Below, in pieces: positions 1 to 11,218 of a DNA stretch of 64,000 nucleotides; position 1 is the stretch's first letter, and each line of letters starts with the position of its first letter. The DNA comes from Ampullaceana balthica. Its lineage: Eukaryota > Mollusca > Gastropoda > Lymnaeidae. The position numbers were made by a program, and so were the translations under genes. Under the pieces are notes generated by a model. It had not been told where the DNA came from, did no database searches, and saw only the letters and a program-made list of their open reading frames with translations. The DNA is taken from positions 1,364,001-1,428,000 of the forward strand of contig CALYLW010000019.1 of the NCBI GenBank assembly GCA_944989445.1, read 5' to 3'.

Positions 1-1424
1 TGCTTCATTTTCATACTATTAAATTTAGCTTTTAATTGACTAGACACAAATATTATATCAATTTTATGTATGCATATTTTTTTGAATTAGCCAGGATTCT
101 AAATTCAATGGCTTGGATTATGTACTATATATATTAATAGTATGAATTAGCCTGGAATATAAATTAATTGTATTGGATTAGACACAAATATACCAAAAAA
201 TAATACAGAAATTTAAGAACTAGGTGTGTTCTTTCATTCCATTTCGGCAATTTAAAAAAATAATAAATCAATATTAAACGCTCCCCATTTTAAAGGATTT
301 CATGTTTTAGATTGGCTTCGTTCCTGCTCACATATATTTATGGTGCCACGGCACATTATCAATGATCAGTTCCTTCTAAACAATCTCTAATGAAGTATTT
401 GTAAAATTAATTTTCACCACGACTATTCATGAAATATAGAGATTAAATAACAAGAGAACAAATGTTTATATTTTTGGAATGATTGAAAAAAATATACTCG
501 GGTCAAACAACGATGAAATTACTAAAACTACTTAATTTTGAGAAAAAAAAACACTAAATTTAGTTTAAGACAAGATGTTATCACGACAGAAAAAAAAGAG
601 TAAATTGTTTGGCCAGGAGCTAGACACTCAGACGGCAGTCGTAAACAACGTTCAAGATTGATTTTAATGTCTGGGTATGACAGCAGCAAGATTGTGTTTT
701 GACAGGATTGCGTTTTTTGGAGCACTGAAAACTGGGATCTTGTTTAATTTTGTTTTAGAAAAAAAAGTGTGTGTGTGTGTCGGGGGGGGGGTGGTTATGT
801 CTGGCTTAGAATTCAATGTCAAAAAAATATATCTGATTTATCTGTTGAAATGTATTTTCAAAATCTGGAGATGGAAATTGAAATTGTAAAAAGTAATTTT
901 TGTCAATTTGTATATAGCGTCCATGAAATGATTTGACTGGGATTAAATCACCGTCCGTTGTATCACCGCCCGTTGTGTTTAAGTTTCTAGAATATCCCCA
1001 GTGACGTCATTATACAGCCAATCACGGTTGTGTCATTGTTAGTGTCACATTGTGACAGATTGTTCCAGTGACTGGTATAATAGTGCAAGCTTAACATTGG
1101 CGTCACCCAACCTTATAGTTACGGGGAGGGGAGAGACGGTTACCGGTCAATGGTCCTTTGACACCCACTTTGGGGGGGGGGCATTCAGTGATAGCTTTAA
1201 TATTGATTTATTTATTTTGTATACTTATGTAGCGCAGTACACCGGCCTATGGCTGGGCTCGCTGTGCTTTACAAACATTTCTAGCAACTTGACAAAAGAC
1301 ATGGCTCTCATTAATATTCAATAATAATTCCCATCTTTTACAAATATGAAGAGAGACGTAATTTTTTATTTTAAAAAAATGTTTTTGTGTTGTTAGGTAG
1401 CTAAAATATCATTTAAATTTTTAT
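1..1424. other. AT-rich intergenic sequence, no gene seen
   Basis: No reading frame here resembles a known protein. The stretch holds homopolymer runs, a short GT run followed by a G run near 765-792, and a pair of related AT-rich segments near 85-180. Short frames at 677-889 and 1052-1324 have no coding character that I can recognise. Confidence 0.5.
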
Positions 1425-1695
1425 TTGTCTTGTCTTATTTATACAGACGCTCCTTCTATGCAGAAGATAGTTGCGTCCACAGACCATGACATATGATCTG
1501 TTGGCAAGTGATGCAGCGTTCACAGGCCACGGCTTTGTGGGTTCCACGCATTACCCAGCCGCCTAACTATATGTAGTGTTAGGTACCCATTCGGAGCGGG
1601 GTGACTCAGGGACGCCATAGGCCCCGGAAACAAACCCTTGCCTTCACACGGATTCGAACCCGTGACCATCGGTACGACAGTCCAGTGCGCTGCCA
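1425..1695 (-). mobile_element. tRNA-derived SINE (family A)
   Basis: Read on the minus strand, the element starts with a tRNA-like head containing a perfect pol III B box (GGTTCGAATCC, near 1650-1660) and an A-box-like segment near 1690. It continues through a body shared with the copy at 28453-28745 and ends with the tail motif GAAGGAGCGTCTGTATA followed by a short ATAAG-type tail. The same tail ends the LINE copies of this window, which suggests that the SINE borrows the LINE reverse transcriptase. The head is not a real tRNA gene because it runs directly into the SINE body. Confidence 0.75.
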
Positions 1696-2225
1696 TTTAT
1701 TTATTTATTTATTTTAAAATATTTTTTTTGAAAAATAAATTTAATTTTCTTGCAATGTACAAATTACTGCGTAATGTTTTAACTTGTCATGGGGCCTACG
1801 AATCAAATACCCAGAACCTCTGCCATCTGCCCGCTCAAACTTTTAAAAAATAAGAAGATTTTTGAGTGAGATCATTGAGAGGTTTCATGGAGCAGACGTC
1901 AATCTTCCAGACAGGGATTTACGTCCGTCCCGTGGTGACAGTCGCCTTGCAGACACTAAACACATGGCCTCCACGAATGTTTACTGGTCTCACGGGCACA
2001 GGGTTAGGTCATTGCATGTGGTCACTGGGCTAGGACAATGGCATGAGGTCACTGGGACACTTGATGCCGAGGCACTAGGTCATAAAGGTCAATGGGAAAT
2101 TTTATGGGATTCATTGTATATATATTTGATTGACGCGTACGTTTTAAAAATAAGATTAGCCGAGAGAAAATATGGAATTTCCAGGATTTTCTAAGTAGTT
2201 AACAGAGTAAAAAATAACTTCCATT
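1696..2225. other. Intergenic, no gene seen
   Basis: AT-rich sequence beginning with an ATTT run. An open frame at 1862-2194 (110 aa) has no similarity I recognise, no splice context and no coding signal beyond being open. Confidence 0.4.
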
Positions 2226-3192
2226 AGGATCACAGTAAATCTCAAAGGGACAACAGTTGACATTTGAGGATCACATTGGGTCTCAAAGAGACAACAATCG
2301 ATTATCACAGTGGGTCTCAAAGAGACAACAATCGATTATCACAGTGGGTCTCAAAGAGACAACAATCGATTATCACAGTGGGTCTCAAAGAGACAACAAT
2401 CGATTATCACAGTGGGTCTCAAAGAGACAACAATCGATTATCACAGTGGGTCTCAAAGAGACAACAATCGATTATCACAGTGGGTCTCAAAGAGACAACA
2501 ATCGATTATCACAGTGGGTCTCAAAGAGACAACAATCGATTATCACAGTGGGTCTCAAAGAGACAACAATCGATTATCACAGTGGGTCTCAAAGAGACAA
2601 CAATCGATTATCACAGTGGGTCTCAAAGAGACAACAATCGATTATCACAGTGGGTCTCAAAGAGACAACAATCGATTATCACAGTGGGTCTCAAAGAGAC
2701 AACAATCGATTATCACAGTGGGTCTCAAAGAGACAACAATCGATTATCACAGTGGGTCTCAAAGAGACAACAATCGATTATCACAGTGGGTCTCAAAGAG
2801 ACAACAATCGATTATCACAGTGGGTCTCAAAGAGACAACAATCGATTATCACAGTGGGTCTCAAAGAGACAACAATCGATTATCACAGTGGGTCTCAAAG
2901 AGACAACAATCGATTATCACAGTGGGTCTCAAAGAGACAACAATCGATTATCACAGTGGGTCTCAAAGAGACAACAATCGATTATCACAGTGGGTCTCAA
3001 AGAGACAACAATCGATTATCACAGTGGGTCTCAAAGAGACAATAGTTGAGGATCACAGTGGGTCTCAAAGAGACAATAATCGAGGATCACATTGGGTCTC
3101 AAAGAGATAACAATCGACTATCACAGTGGGTCTCAAAAAGACAATAGTTGAGGATCACAGTGGTTCTCAAAGAGACAATAATAGAGGATCAC
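2226..3192. repeat. 34-bp satellite array
   Basis: About 28 head-to-tail copies of a 34-bp unit built around TCTCAAAGAGACAACAATCG and ATTATCACAGTGGG. The central copies (about 2290-3040) are nearly identical, while copies at both edges diverge. Each unit carries a short hairpin (GTCTC-AAA-GAGAC) and an AATCGATT palindrome. The unit length is 1 mod 3 and lacks a stop in one reading, so all three forward frames are open for more than 780 bp; this is a by-product of the repeat and not evidence of a protein. The array resumes at 3723 after an inserted LTR. Confidence 0.95.
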
Positions 3193-3722
3193 TGTTGCGC
3201 ACTGGGTTCTGGATAATTAAGTCTTGACTCTTGTTCATGTGATATTCAAGTCCTTATTACATCAGCAATGCAGTCACAATTCCCTCAAGGGTTCTGGTAC
3301 ACATACTTATTCTATTACAAATGCTACGTTACACCTAAGTGAATACTGCTGACTAGAGTAGTCAGTTGACAACAGGACCCTATGTCGCTACTCCTACCAC
3401 TACCAAACTGTTACACTTGAGCAGACGTCTATGTGTACCTAGAGCTACACGCTCTATCTATGATATCTAGTCCTAACAACGTTCTCTAATGTTCCTTTCC
3501 TTAGCCCTCTCTCTCTCTCTAATTCCCCTGGTCATCTCTACCATGTGTCCTCGCTCTCTAGTGTGTCTCCCCACGCCACACTATATATAGACTGTCTGCC
3601 TTCCTAACTGTCATGAGTGACAAAACTCCCAATTTTATTAACAAGTGAACTCATCTCAAACCACTACTAGAGCTCACGACCATGTCATCCCATTTATGAA
3701 CAGTGATTCTCATACCTTGACA
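3193..3722. mobile_element. Solo LTR inserted in the 34-bp satellite
   Basis: A 530-bp segment that begins TGTTGCGC, ends CCTTGACA and is flanked by an exact 5-bp duplication ATCAC (3188-3192 and 3723-3727). TG...CA ends plus a 5-bp target duplication are the standard mark of an LTR-retrotransposon LTR. The satellite continues on the far side, so the LTR entered the array and later lost its internal part by LTR-LTR recombination. A TATA-like stretch lies near 3581-3589. The 3' end resembles that of the LTR at 57607-58046. Confidence 0.75.
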
Positions 3723-3765
3723 ATCACAGTGGATCTCAAAGATACAACAGTTGAACATTATCGAT
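3723..3765. repeat. Remnant copy of the 34-bp satellite
   Basis: A diverged unit (CACAGTGGATCTCAAAGATA) directly after the LTR target duplication; it is the right-hand remainder of the array at 2226-3192. Confidence 0.75.
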
Positions 3766-4905
3766 CATCACATGACGACAGCGGGTGAAGATCATATGTT
3801 ATACGACATCACAGATTTTTTGTGTAAATATGTCTAGCAATGCAAGTTTTAAATTGTCTTTAAGAATTAGTGTAAGATGAACTTTTGTACTTTCTAAAGG
3901 AAACGATAAAATGAGAGGTGAAATAGCATAACCAATCATAGTTGTTTTAATGGTCAGAGATCACCAGAAGACCGCTTCCAGAGCTTGTGAGACCAAATAA
4001 AATGAAATGTTTTTGCAGATCTCTAATAACGCCGAGGCGTGGAATCAAATGTTTTTGCTCTTCTTTTTTTCTTGTTCCATGGAATTATTTTAAAAATCTA
4101 TTCTGTGCTGAGAATTCCATACTACACAATTAACTTGCTGTCAGATTTTTTATGCAAACTGTAAAATTGCATAATGGTAGCTACTTAAAAAAATTTTTTT
4201 TATGAGAACCGGTACGAAGCAAATTAATTATATTTTAAATTTTTCTCTGGACTAAATATTGTTTTATTCGATGACTGAAGGTTACAGTACTTTAATTTTT
4301 GATAATATTTAGGAATATATCGTAATATTATGTAATTTATTTAAATATTTTGTAATGCATTTAAATGTTGATGTAATATATTGTAATAAATTATAATAAT
4401 TGTTAAAATATTGCAATTTTTTTATACTGAAATATTTTGTAAAAAATATAATATATTGCAATACATTGCAATATTTTGTAATCAATTTATGTTTAAATAT
4501 TTTTTAATCACTATATTGTAGTATTTTGTAATATAATGTTATATTTTGTAGTTAATCTTTTATAATAATTTGTAACATCATTTAATTCACAGTATTCCCG
4601 CTTGACCAAGAATGCTATAATATCCAAAGGATATTTTCAGCTAGCGCCTTCCTGGCAAGTTGAACAATTTGAAGGTTGCCACCGTGTGTTGTTGCGTATG
4701 TCAACGAGCATTCAGGTCACGTGCGCCGTATGACTGCGAGAACTCGAAGTATATGTGGGCATTACATGTTTTATTCATGCCTCCTTTAGATGATTTCAAG
4801 CACAAAGCTCATAGTGTCGCATCATATCAGAACGAGGTTTTAGTAAGTCACTCTACCAAGTGGGTTAATTGTTTCATTTGGAATTTCAAAGATTTTATGG
4901 ACAAT
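3766..4905. other. AT-rich intergenic sequence, no gene seen
   Basis: No recognisable gene. From about 4300 to 4580 the sequence is a degenerate low-complexity field of ATATTTTGTAAT-like words. The frame at 4660-4911 has no recognised similarity. Confidence 0.5.
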
Positions 4906-5060
4906 CCATAGGTTTGGCAATCTAAACCAAGATTATATAGTCATATATGGTCTCTCTATAGACTAGGCAATCTAACCAAAGATTATATGGTCCTATATGG
5001 TCTCTCTATAGATTAGGCAATCTAACCAAAGATCATATGGTCCTGTATGGTCTGTCAATA
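4906..5060. repeat. 50-bp tandem repeat, three copies
   Basis: Three imperfect copies of a 50-bp unit that contains AGGCAATCTAACCAAAGAT and ATGGTCTCTCTATAGA. Confidence 0.8.
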
Positions 5061-6560
5061 GATTTGGCCATAGTTCACCCAATTTATCTAAGTTATAAGC
5101 TATCATGTGGCGGGTACAAGTATATTGTGTTTGCTTGGACACATATCATTCTAACACATTTTTTAAAAAAAAGATTATCTTTCTTAAGTCATATCTCACC
5201 CCAGGCCCCAGACTCACTTCATTCCCATGATGCTTTCCTAAAATATATTTTTTTAATGAGATCAAACTGCCTTGTTGCAGCGTTAGTTACAAAAATCACA
5301 TTCAGACACATAATAAATTCAGAAAAATATAAAAATTTAGACAAACAAAATATTCAGAAAAATTAAACATTCAGACCAAAAAAAAATTAAAAATTTTAAT
5401 TCAGCAACACGGCTTTGATAAATGTGTTTTAGAAGACGTTAAAACCATTTTACTTTGTTGAACATTATGATATTAATGCCCTAGTGTGGAACCTTTGTGT
5501 CCCTTCTTGGTCCGCTAAGCCACACTCCCCTTCTTTGCCAACACCCCCAAGGGCGCGCATTTTTTGAAGAACTTCCTTGTGTGAAATGGCGTAAACAGCC
5601 ACTTAGACTGTCTTAGACTACCCCCCTTTCCACGCCTCCCCATCCCCACTCCCACTCTCCAGTCAGCAGAGACAAGAAGCATTGTCTGACTGGCTTCCGG
5701 TCTTATGCCCGTCGGTGTGCTCTAGAAACAACTCGGGTAAGAGGATAGAGGGCAGACGCCTCTGAGAATCTCCAGCCGAGGCCCAGTCAAGGCGTTACAA
5801 GTGGTCTGTGGTACACAAGACGGCAATGGCATCACAGAGCGCTCAACTACTTCCTGGGCCCCGGGAGACAAATGTTTAACCTTGGTCCGTGACGTCTCGG
5901 GGTTTTTTTAAATCCGATTTTTCGACTAAGATTTTTTTTAATATATGTCTTAAAAAAAGACCTACTTGGTCATTAGGACACGGAAGTCCATTTGGGGTCA
6001 AGTGTAAAATAACCAACTGAACTAGTTTTGAAAATTTTTACAATTTTACATTAACACTAAAACTTGCTAGCAAGTTTGCAAAAAAATCAATGTTATTAGA
6101 ATTTGGAGGAACGAAAATGAAATTTACATTTAAAAAAGTGGTATTATTAAACAAAGGCGTGACTGAAATCTTTTTTAAAACGTTTATGAAAGCGGTTGTC
6201 GATGTGTTTAAAATATTCATTCCTTACTTAGGCACACAGGTGTGAAAAATAGATATTAGCAAGTCACAGGCAACAGGTCAATGATTAGTAACAGTTCTTG
6301 GCTAAAGGGAAGTAATAGTCAAGGGAAGGAACTATTGAGGCATCATACCATTTCGGTATCCAATGAATGGTAATTTTAGTGGCCACTGTCAGAACTTGGC
6401 CGGATGGTACGAAGGGACAGTCGGAAGAAAGGCTTGGGGAGTTGAGGCGGTATGTGTGGAGAAGGGGGGAGCCTGGACTGTTAGAATGGAGACCAGACGA
6501 GTGAAAGTAAGCTATCGCAGTGGTATTATTTTAAGGTAGCGTGAATGAGACAGAAAGTAG
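5061..6560. other. Intergenic; one GC-richer island, no gene seen
   Basis: Mostly AT-rich. A markedly GC-richer island at about 5500-5900 interrupts it; it contains a donor-like GGTAAGAGG near 5735, so a non-coding exon of an unseen gene is possible. No open frame in it is recognisable. Confidence 0.35.
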
Positions 6561-6569
6561 AGGTGTCAT

Positions 6570-6985
6570 CTACCAAACCAAAGTAGCTGAGTCTAAAACA
6601 AAAGTAGATGAGTCTAAAACAAAAGTAGATGTGTCTAAAACAAAAGTAGTTGTGTCTAAAACAAAAGTAGATGAGTCTAAAACAAAAGTACATGTGTCTA
6701 AAACAAAATTAGATGTGTCTAAAACAAAAGTAGATGTGTCTAAAACAAAAGTAGATGAGTCTAAAACAAAAGTACATGTGTCTAAAACAAAATTAGATGT
6801 GTCTAAAACAAAAGTAGATGAGTCTAAAACAAAAGTAGATGAGGCTAAAACAAAAGTAGGTGAGTCTAAAAGAAAAGTAGCTGAGTCTAAAACAAAAGAA
6901 GTGAGTCTAAAACAAAAGCAGATGAGTGGAAAACAAAAGTAAATGAGTCTAAAACAAAAATAGATGAATCTAAAACAAAACTTAG
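6570..6985. repeat. 21-bp minisatellite
   Basis: About 20 copies of a 21-bp unit (GTAGATGAGTCTAAAACAAA plus one base), some copies with small changes or deletions. The unit is a multiple of three, so it gives long open frames on both strands (plus-strand heptad VDESKTK). I treat these as repeat artefacts since no start context or homologue is visible. Confidence 0.95.
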
Positions 6986-7339
6986 AGTACCATATTTGTA
7001 CCATAAGTTGATGAGACGTATGTACCCTGTTGCTATTTGTTTGTTTATTGATTTTATTTTTACATACTTTTTTTTAATGAGGAATAAGTACAAAAGTACA
7101 CACATGAAGACACAAAAATAAAATAAACGCAACTAGGTGCAGTCATCCCAGCATATCTCGTAACACAAACAGAAATAACCTCTATGAACCCGAGTGACAC
7201 GCGTGTCAGTATTTGGATCGATTGGTGTACAGTGTACGTGACCTGGGGTAAAGGTCTCCGTCATTGGAAGTCTCTAGATTTGAGGAAACCACCGATGCCA
7301 TTTAAGAATTCAAGCGTTACGATTCCTCCGGAAAATTTG

Positions 7340-7802
7340 GGAATCTTTTACGAGAAGTAATTAAAAGAATGTTCATTATAATACGCAGCGCCAGACCATC
7401 CAGAAATACAAAATTGCAGTTGTGTCGTAAAACATGTTTAATATAATGCGCACCGATCAGGAATATGTTTATAAAAAGAGCTGTCAATAAAATACGCACC
7501 TTATTGCGCGACAGAAAGGTTGTTCAATATAATACGCACCGCGACGCTCTATCTCAAAAAATAGCATGATACATAGGAATAAATAAAATAATCTAAAAAA
7601 TCAATAATTTAATTACGGTACATGCGATCGATCAGAAATTTTGATACATTGTTTTTATCATTGGTACGAAACTGCCTGCAAAATTTCAGCTCGCTATCTT
7701 GCGAGCAAGTGGGTTAAAAATCGATCAAAAGTTTTGGCGACAACGTCGGTCGGTCGGTCGGTCGGCCGCAGACACCACGAGTTAATATAAAGGATTTAAA
7801 AA
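7340..7802. mobile_element. Non-autonomous repeat, 'ATAAATCC' family copy
   Basis: Closely matches the copies at 30367-30872 and 33983-34502 over several hundred bp, including ATAATACGCACCGCGACGCT and the GGTC-rich run near the right end (about 7745-7767), and ends GTTAATATAAAGGATTTAAA. In the better-preserved copies this end is the inverted form of the left end. No coding capacity was seen. The class is uncertain: a MITE is likeliest. Confidence 0.6.
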
Positions 7803-8224
7803 TGAGAATATGTTCCTCTTTCAGAAGGTAGAGCCATCAACCGCTTGAAAACATCTGAGATTGGGAAATAGCTTTGGTGCGTAAATATTTAGCGTGCACC
7901 GTGAACACTGTATACAATATCTAAAGGTTGAAACGGCATTCTCCGGGCTTTTACTTCTGGTGGTGACGTAAATGCCACCCCCCCCCTTGCTCCTCGACGT
8001 TCCACTCTTGAACTCTAGTCGTTCTTATACCTGGCCAACCCGAATGTCAAACTCTGCACGTGCAAGGACATCTTTGCTGATGTTTGAATTCAATGTGACC
8101 AGGCAGAGCTCCTGGCACACAAGTGTCAAACACACTGCCTGCTGGGATATGTTTAGAGGGAACATTAAGTTGTTGAAGATTTGTTCGTATCCCAAATTGA
8201 TCTCATAACATCTAACTCAATGCA

Positions 8225-8640
8225 GGAACTCCCGCCTATCACTACAAAAGTTAGCATTTAACAATACACGAGTTCAAATTTAGCAATACACAAGTTCCCA
8301 TCTATCAGTACACAAGTTCCCGCCTATCAATACACAAGTTCCCATCTATCAGTACACAAGTTCCCGCCTATCAATACACAAGTTCCCGTCTATCAGTACA
8401 CAAGTTCCCATCTATCAGTACAGAAGTTCCCGTCTATCAGTACACAAGTTCCCGTCTAACAATACAAAAGTTCCCATCTATCAGTACACAAGTTCCCATC
8501 TATCAATACACAAGCTCCCGTCTATCAATAGAAAAGTTCCTATCTATCAATACACAAGTTCCAATATATCAATACACAAGTTCCCGTCTATCAATACACA
8601 AGCTCCCATCTAACAATACACAAGTTCCAATCTATACATT
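8225..8640. repeat. 22-bp minisatellite
   Basis: About 18 imperfect copies of a 22-bp unit, AATACACAAGTTCCCGTCTA plus two bases, with frequent C/A and G/A variants. Confidence 0.9.
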
Positions 8641-8721
8641 TTCCATATAAGACGGTATGGAGAACCCTCTCCCTAAATCTTCTTGGTCAATACAGAAGTT
8701 CCACTCTGTTATTGTCTCTGT

Positions 8722-8768
8722 TGTATTTAGAGTTTAAAGTTTAGAGTTTAGAGTTTAGAGTTTAGAGC
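8722..8768. repeat. 7-bp tandem repeat
   Basis: Short array of TAGAGTT units with small variations. Confidence 0.85.
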
Positions 8769-9238
8769 ATCACCACCTACAAGTTTCCTCAGTTTGCATT
8801 ACCATTTCTATTTGAATTGTTTGTCTTCTTCGTGCAGAACACAGGTCCTTCTCCAGCTACAGAAGACATTTCCTTCTCCAGCCATAAGAAAATAGCTCCT
8901 TCTCCAGTCATTAGAAAACAGGCCCTTCTACAGTCATCGAAAAAACAACAAACAAAAAAACAACAAACAAACAAACAAACAAACATACTGACAAGTAAAT
9001 ATACAAAAATTATCGGAACATGGGTTTACAAAATATAATCTTTATTTTTATTGCAAACAAAAAAATCGATAATCCTTGTGAATTAATGTATATTTTTTTT
9101 CTAAGAAAGAAACAAGATATAATCTTTGGGTTCGGGTTAGATAAAATTGCCTGTAAAAAATGAGATTCATGGACGGATTTCTAGAAAATTGCTGTTGTAT
9201 AAAAAAAATAAAAATATAAGTTCTTTGTTATTGTTTTG

Positions 9239-9430
9239 GCCAGCCATGTTTCGTTAGTCCCAGCCATCTTTTGTTTGTCCCAGCCATCTTTTGTTTGTCC
9301 CAGCCATCTTTTGTTTGTCCCAGCCATCTTTTGCTTGTCCGAGCCATGTTTCGTTAGTCCCAGCCATCTTTTGTTTGTCCCAGCCATCTTTTGTTTGTCC
9401 CGACCATCTTTTGTTTGTCCCAGCCGTGTT
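9239..9430. repeat. 21-bp minisatellite
   Basis: Nine copies of a 21-bp unit (CCAGCCATCTTTTGTTTGTC plus one base). Open frames on both strands across it follow from the unit length being a multiple of three. Confidence 0.95.
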
Positions 9431-9726
9431 TTATTTGACTCAATCTCCCAACTTACTGCATTAGAGCTATAAAGTAGAGTAAATCTAAAGTAGAGTAAAT
9501 CTAAGGTTTCGAAAATCCATTTTAAACCAAGCATCTTTACATTGATCCATTCGCCCTATAAAATATTAATTAAAGTCTGGAATATACGCCTACAAATCTA
9601 TCAAACACAATAAAAAATGATTTTTATTTCTCTTCACGATTACTTAAAGACGTATTTCTCTTCAGTTACTTTCATTGAGACACAGTGCTGGATTTACCAA
9701 TTTGCAACACAAGCTATACCTTAGGG

Positions 9727-10652
9727 CAGGGGTTCCCAGCCCCGTGCCCGCGGGCACCCTGGCGCCCGCGGAACGATTCGTATGTGCCCGCCACTATTCA
9801 ACAGAGACATTCATTTTTCATAAACATTCTCTCGTGCATTTCCCACATATGAAGAAAATGCTAGGTAACAATGAATTAAACGGGTGATTATTTATTAAGC
9901 ATCTTCAAGTGTTAAAAAAACAGTTTGAAGAGAGATTTTTGCAGTTTACACATATCGAGCCAATTGTTTCATTCTGTATCAATCCTTTTACTTGTCAAAT
10001 AAATGTAGTGGAAATGACCGCATGTATTGAAGATATTGTTCAAGGTAAGACAGAAGAACTAGAGTTAAAAATTTTGGACCTTAAGAATTATATTTTTGAT
10101 AAAATCCTTAATATCAGATGACTTTTGGAATACAGTGGACAGATAAAAGTTCCCATTTTTGAAGAAAAAAAAACGGCATATAAAATTGAATCATTTTTTG
10201 GTTCGAGATATTTATGCGAATCATTGTTTTCAAACATGAAATTAATAAAACTCAAGATATAGATCTCGACTCACCGATTAGCATCTTTATGATTGTTTGC
10301 TAATAGGATTATCGTCATACACTCCTAAATGTGAGGCACTGGCCAATGATATGCAATGCCAAAGATATTGATATATCTTTTTATAAAATGTTTTCTTGGT
10401 ATTTGTGTTTTTTGTTTACTTTGTTTACGTTGTGTAAATACATTTCTCTGTTTGTATGCCATTTGAATCATAATTTTATTATTTTGAAACATTTTTGTTT
10501 ATTATTTATTAATAAATTATGAATATAAGAAAATAAATTATGGGAAAATGAGAAGTTATGGAAGGAGTTTGTCGATTAAAAATAGATGGTGCCCGCCAAC
10601 CTACCGATATTTTAGAATGTGCTATAGAGTACAAAAAGGTTGGGAACCCCTG
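9727..10652 (+). mobile_element. Internally deleted hAT transposon
   Basis: Ends are inverted repeats beginning CAGGGGTTCCCA on both sides. The element is flanked by a perfect 8-bp target duplication CCTTAGGG (9719-9726 and 10653-10660). An 8-bp duplication with CAGGG-type ends is diagnostic of the hAT superfamily. At 926 bp it is far shorter than an autonomous hAT and holds only pieces of transposase. Confidence 0.9.
9890..10300 (+). pseudogene. hAT transposase fragments
   Basis: The frame at 9909-10121 encodes a stretch including RFLQFTHIEPIVSFCINPF, which resembles the region before the dimerisation domain of ZBED/FAM200/GTF2IRD2-like hAT transposases. After a stop, a second block near 10200-10250 reads SRYLCESLFSNMKLI, the characteristic hAT C-terminal dimerisation motif. 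The rest, including the BED zinc finger, is missing. Lineage within hAT is from memory of family motifs. Confidence 0.7.
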
Positions 10653-10968
10653 CCTTAGGGGAACTTATTGCCCCCGCCTTCTTTGGGGCCCCCGGAATTT
10701 TTCTTCTTCCATATGTGGCACAGACATAGAATATATGCATTTCAAAAGGGCCGCAATATCTCAAATAGTTTAGGGCCCCATCAAGTCTAAATCCGGCCCA
10801 AGCTGCGACGCGACAACCCAAAATAATAGTGATTGGCAATACACTGTCAACACATTTGTATCCAACGAAATTCTTATTTCCACTATTTTAATTTTACGGT
10901 GTCATGTGTTGTAATTTTATTTGAGGCTTCCAATACATCTATTTTATTACTACCACTATATTTGTTTA

Positions 10969-11218
10969 GGGGCCGTCCATAAAGTACGTCACGCTCCAGA
11001 GGGGGGAGGGGGTGTAACAAAGTGTGACAGTTTGTGACAGGGGGAGGGGGGTCCGGCCATGTGTGACGTCATGGTGTTTTATATTAAATTTTTAATTATT
11101 TTGTTAATAAAAAACAGTTTTGTTCTAAAGTGTGACGTACTTTGTCCGAGATTTGTGATGGGGGAGGGGGGAGCTTAAAATGATCAAAAATAGCGTGACG
11201 TACTTTATGGACGGCCCC
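10969..11218. mobile_element. MITE with GGGGCCGTCCATAAAGTACG ends, TTA duplication
   Basis: A 250-bp element with perfect terminal inverted repeats of about 27 bp beginning GGGGCCGTCCATAAAGTACG. It is bordered by TTA on each side (10966-10968 and 11219-11221), which fits the 3-bp TWA duplication of PIF/Harbinger elements. The interior is rich in short G runs. Decayed relatives with CGTCACGC-type ends lie near 24803, 25971 and 26600. Confidence 0.8.

Larger units (their letters stand above)
9683..10805. mobile_element. MITE of the CAGTGCTGGATTTA family, split by a hAT element
   Basis: The left part (9683-9726) and right part (about 10661-10805) together match the intact copy at 16275-16427: a start CAGTGCTGGATTTAC, a middle TTTGGGGCCCCCGGAATTTT, and an end TCAAGTCTAAATCCGGCC. 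The two ends are inverted repeats of each other (GCCGGATTTA). The hAT element at 9727-10652 sits in the middle with its own 8-bp duplication. The outermost base on the right is uncertain. Confidence 0.6.

Noticed and set aside
2257..3110. Three overlapping ~260-residue open frames
   Set aside because: They are the three readings of a 34-bp repeat with no stop; unit length is 1 mod 3, so one open reading opens all three. No start context or homologue.
4660..5366. Two short open frames as genes
   Set aside because: Interrupted by a 50-bp repeat, no recognisable domains, no splice or promoter support.
5500..5900. GC-rich island as an exon or promoter
   Set aside because: One donor-like site and higher GC only; no open frame or acceptor convincing enough to call.
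6541..7132. Heptad-repeat protein (SKTKVDE) or its minus-strand partner
   Set aside because: A 21-bp minisatellite with open frames on both strands; no flanking coding sequence or splice signals.
8225..8640. CRISPR-like array (regular short direct repeats)
   Set aside because: Units are contiguous without unique spacers, the genome is eukaryotic and no cas genes exist. The same applies to every other array here.
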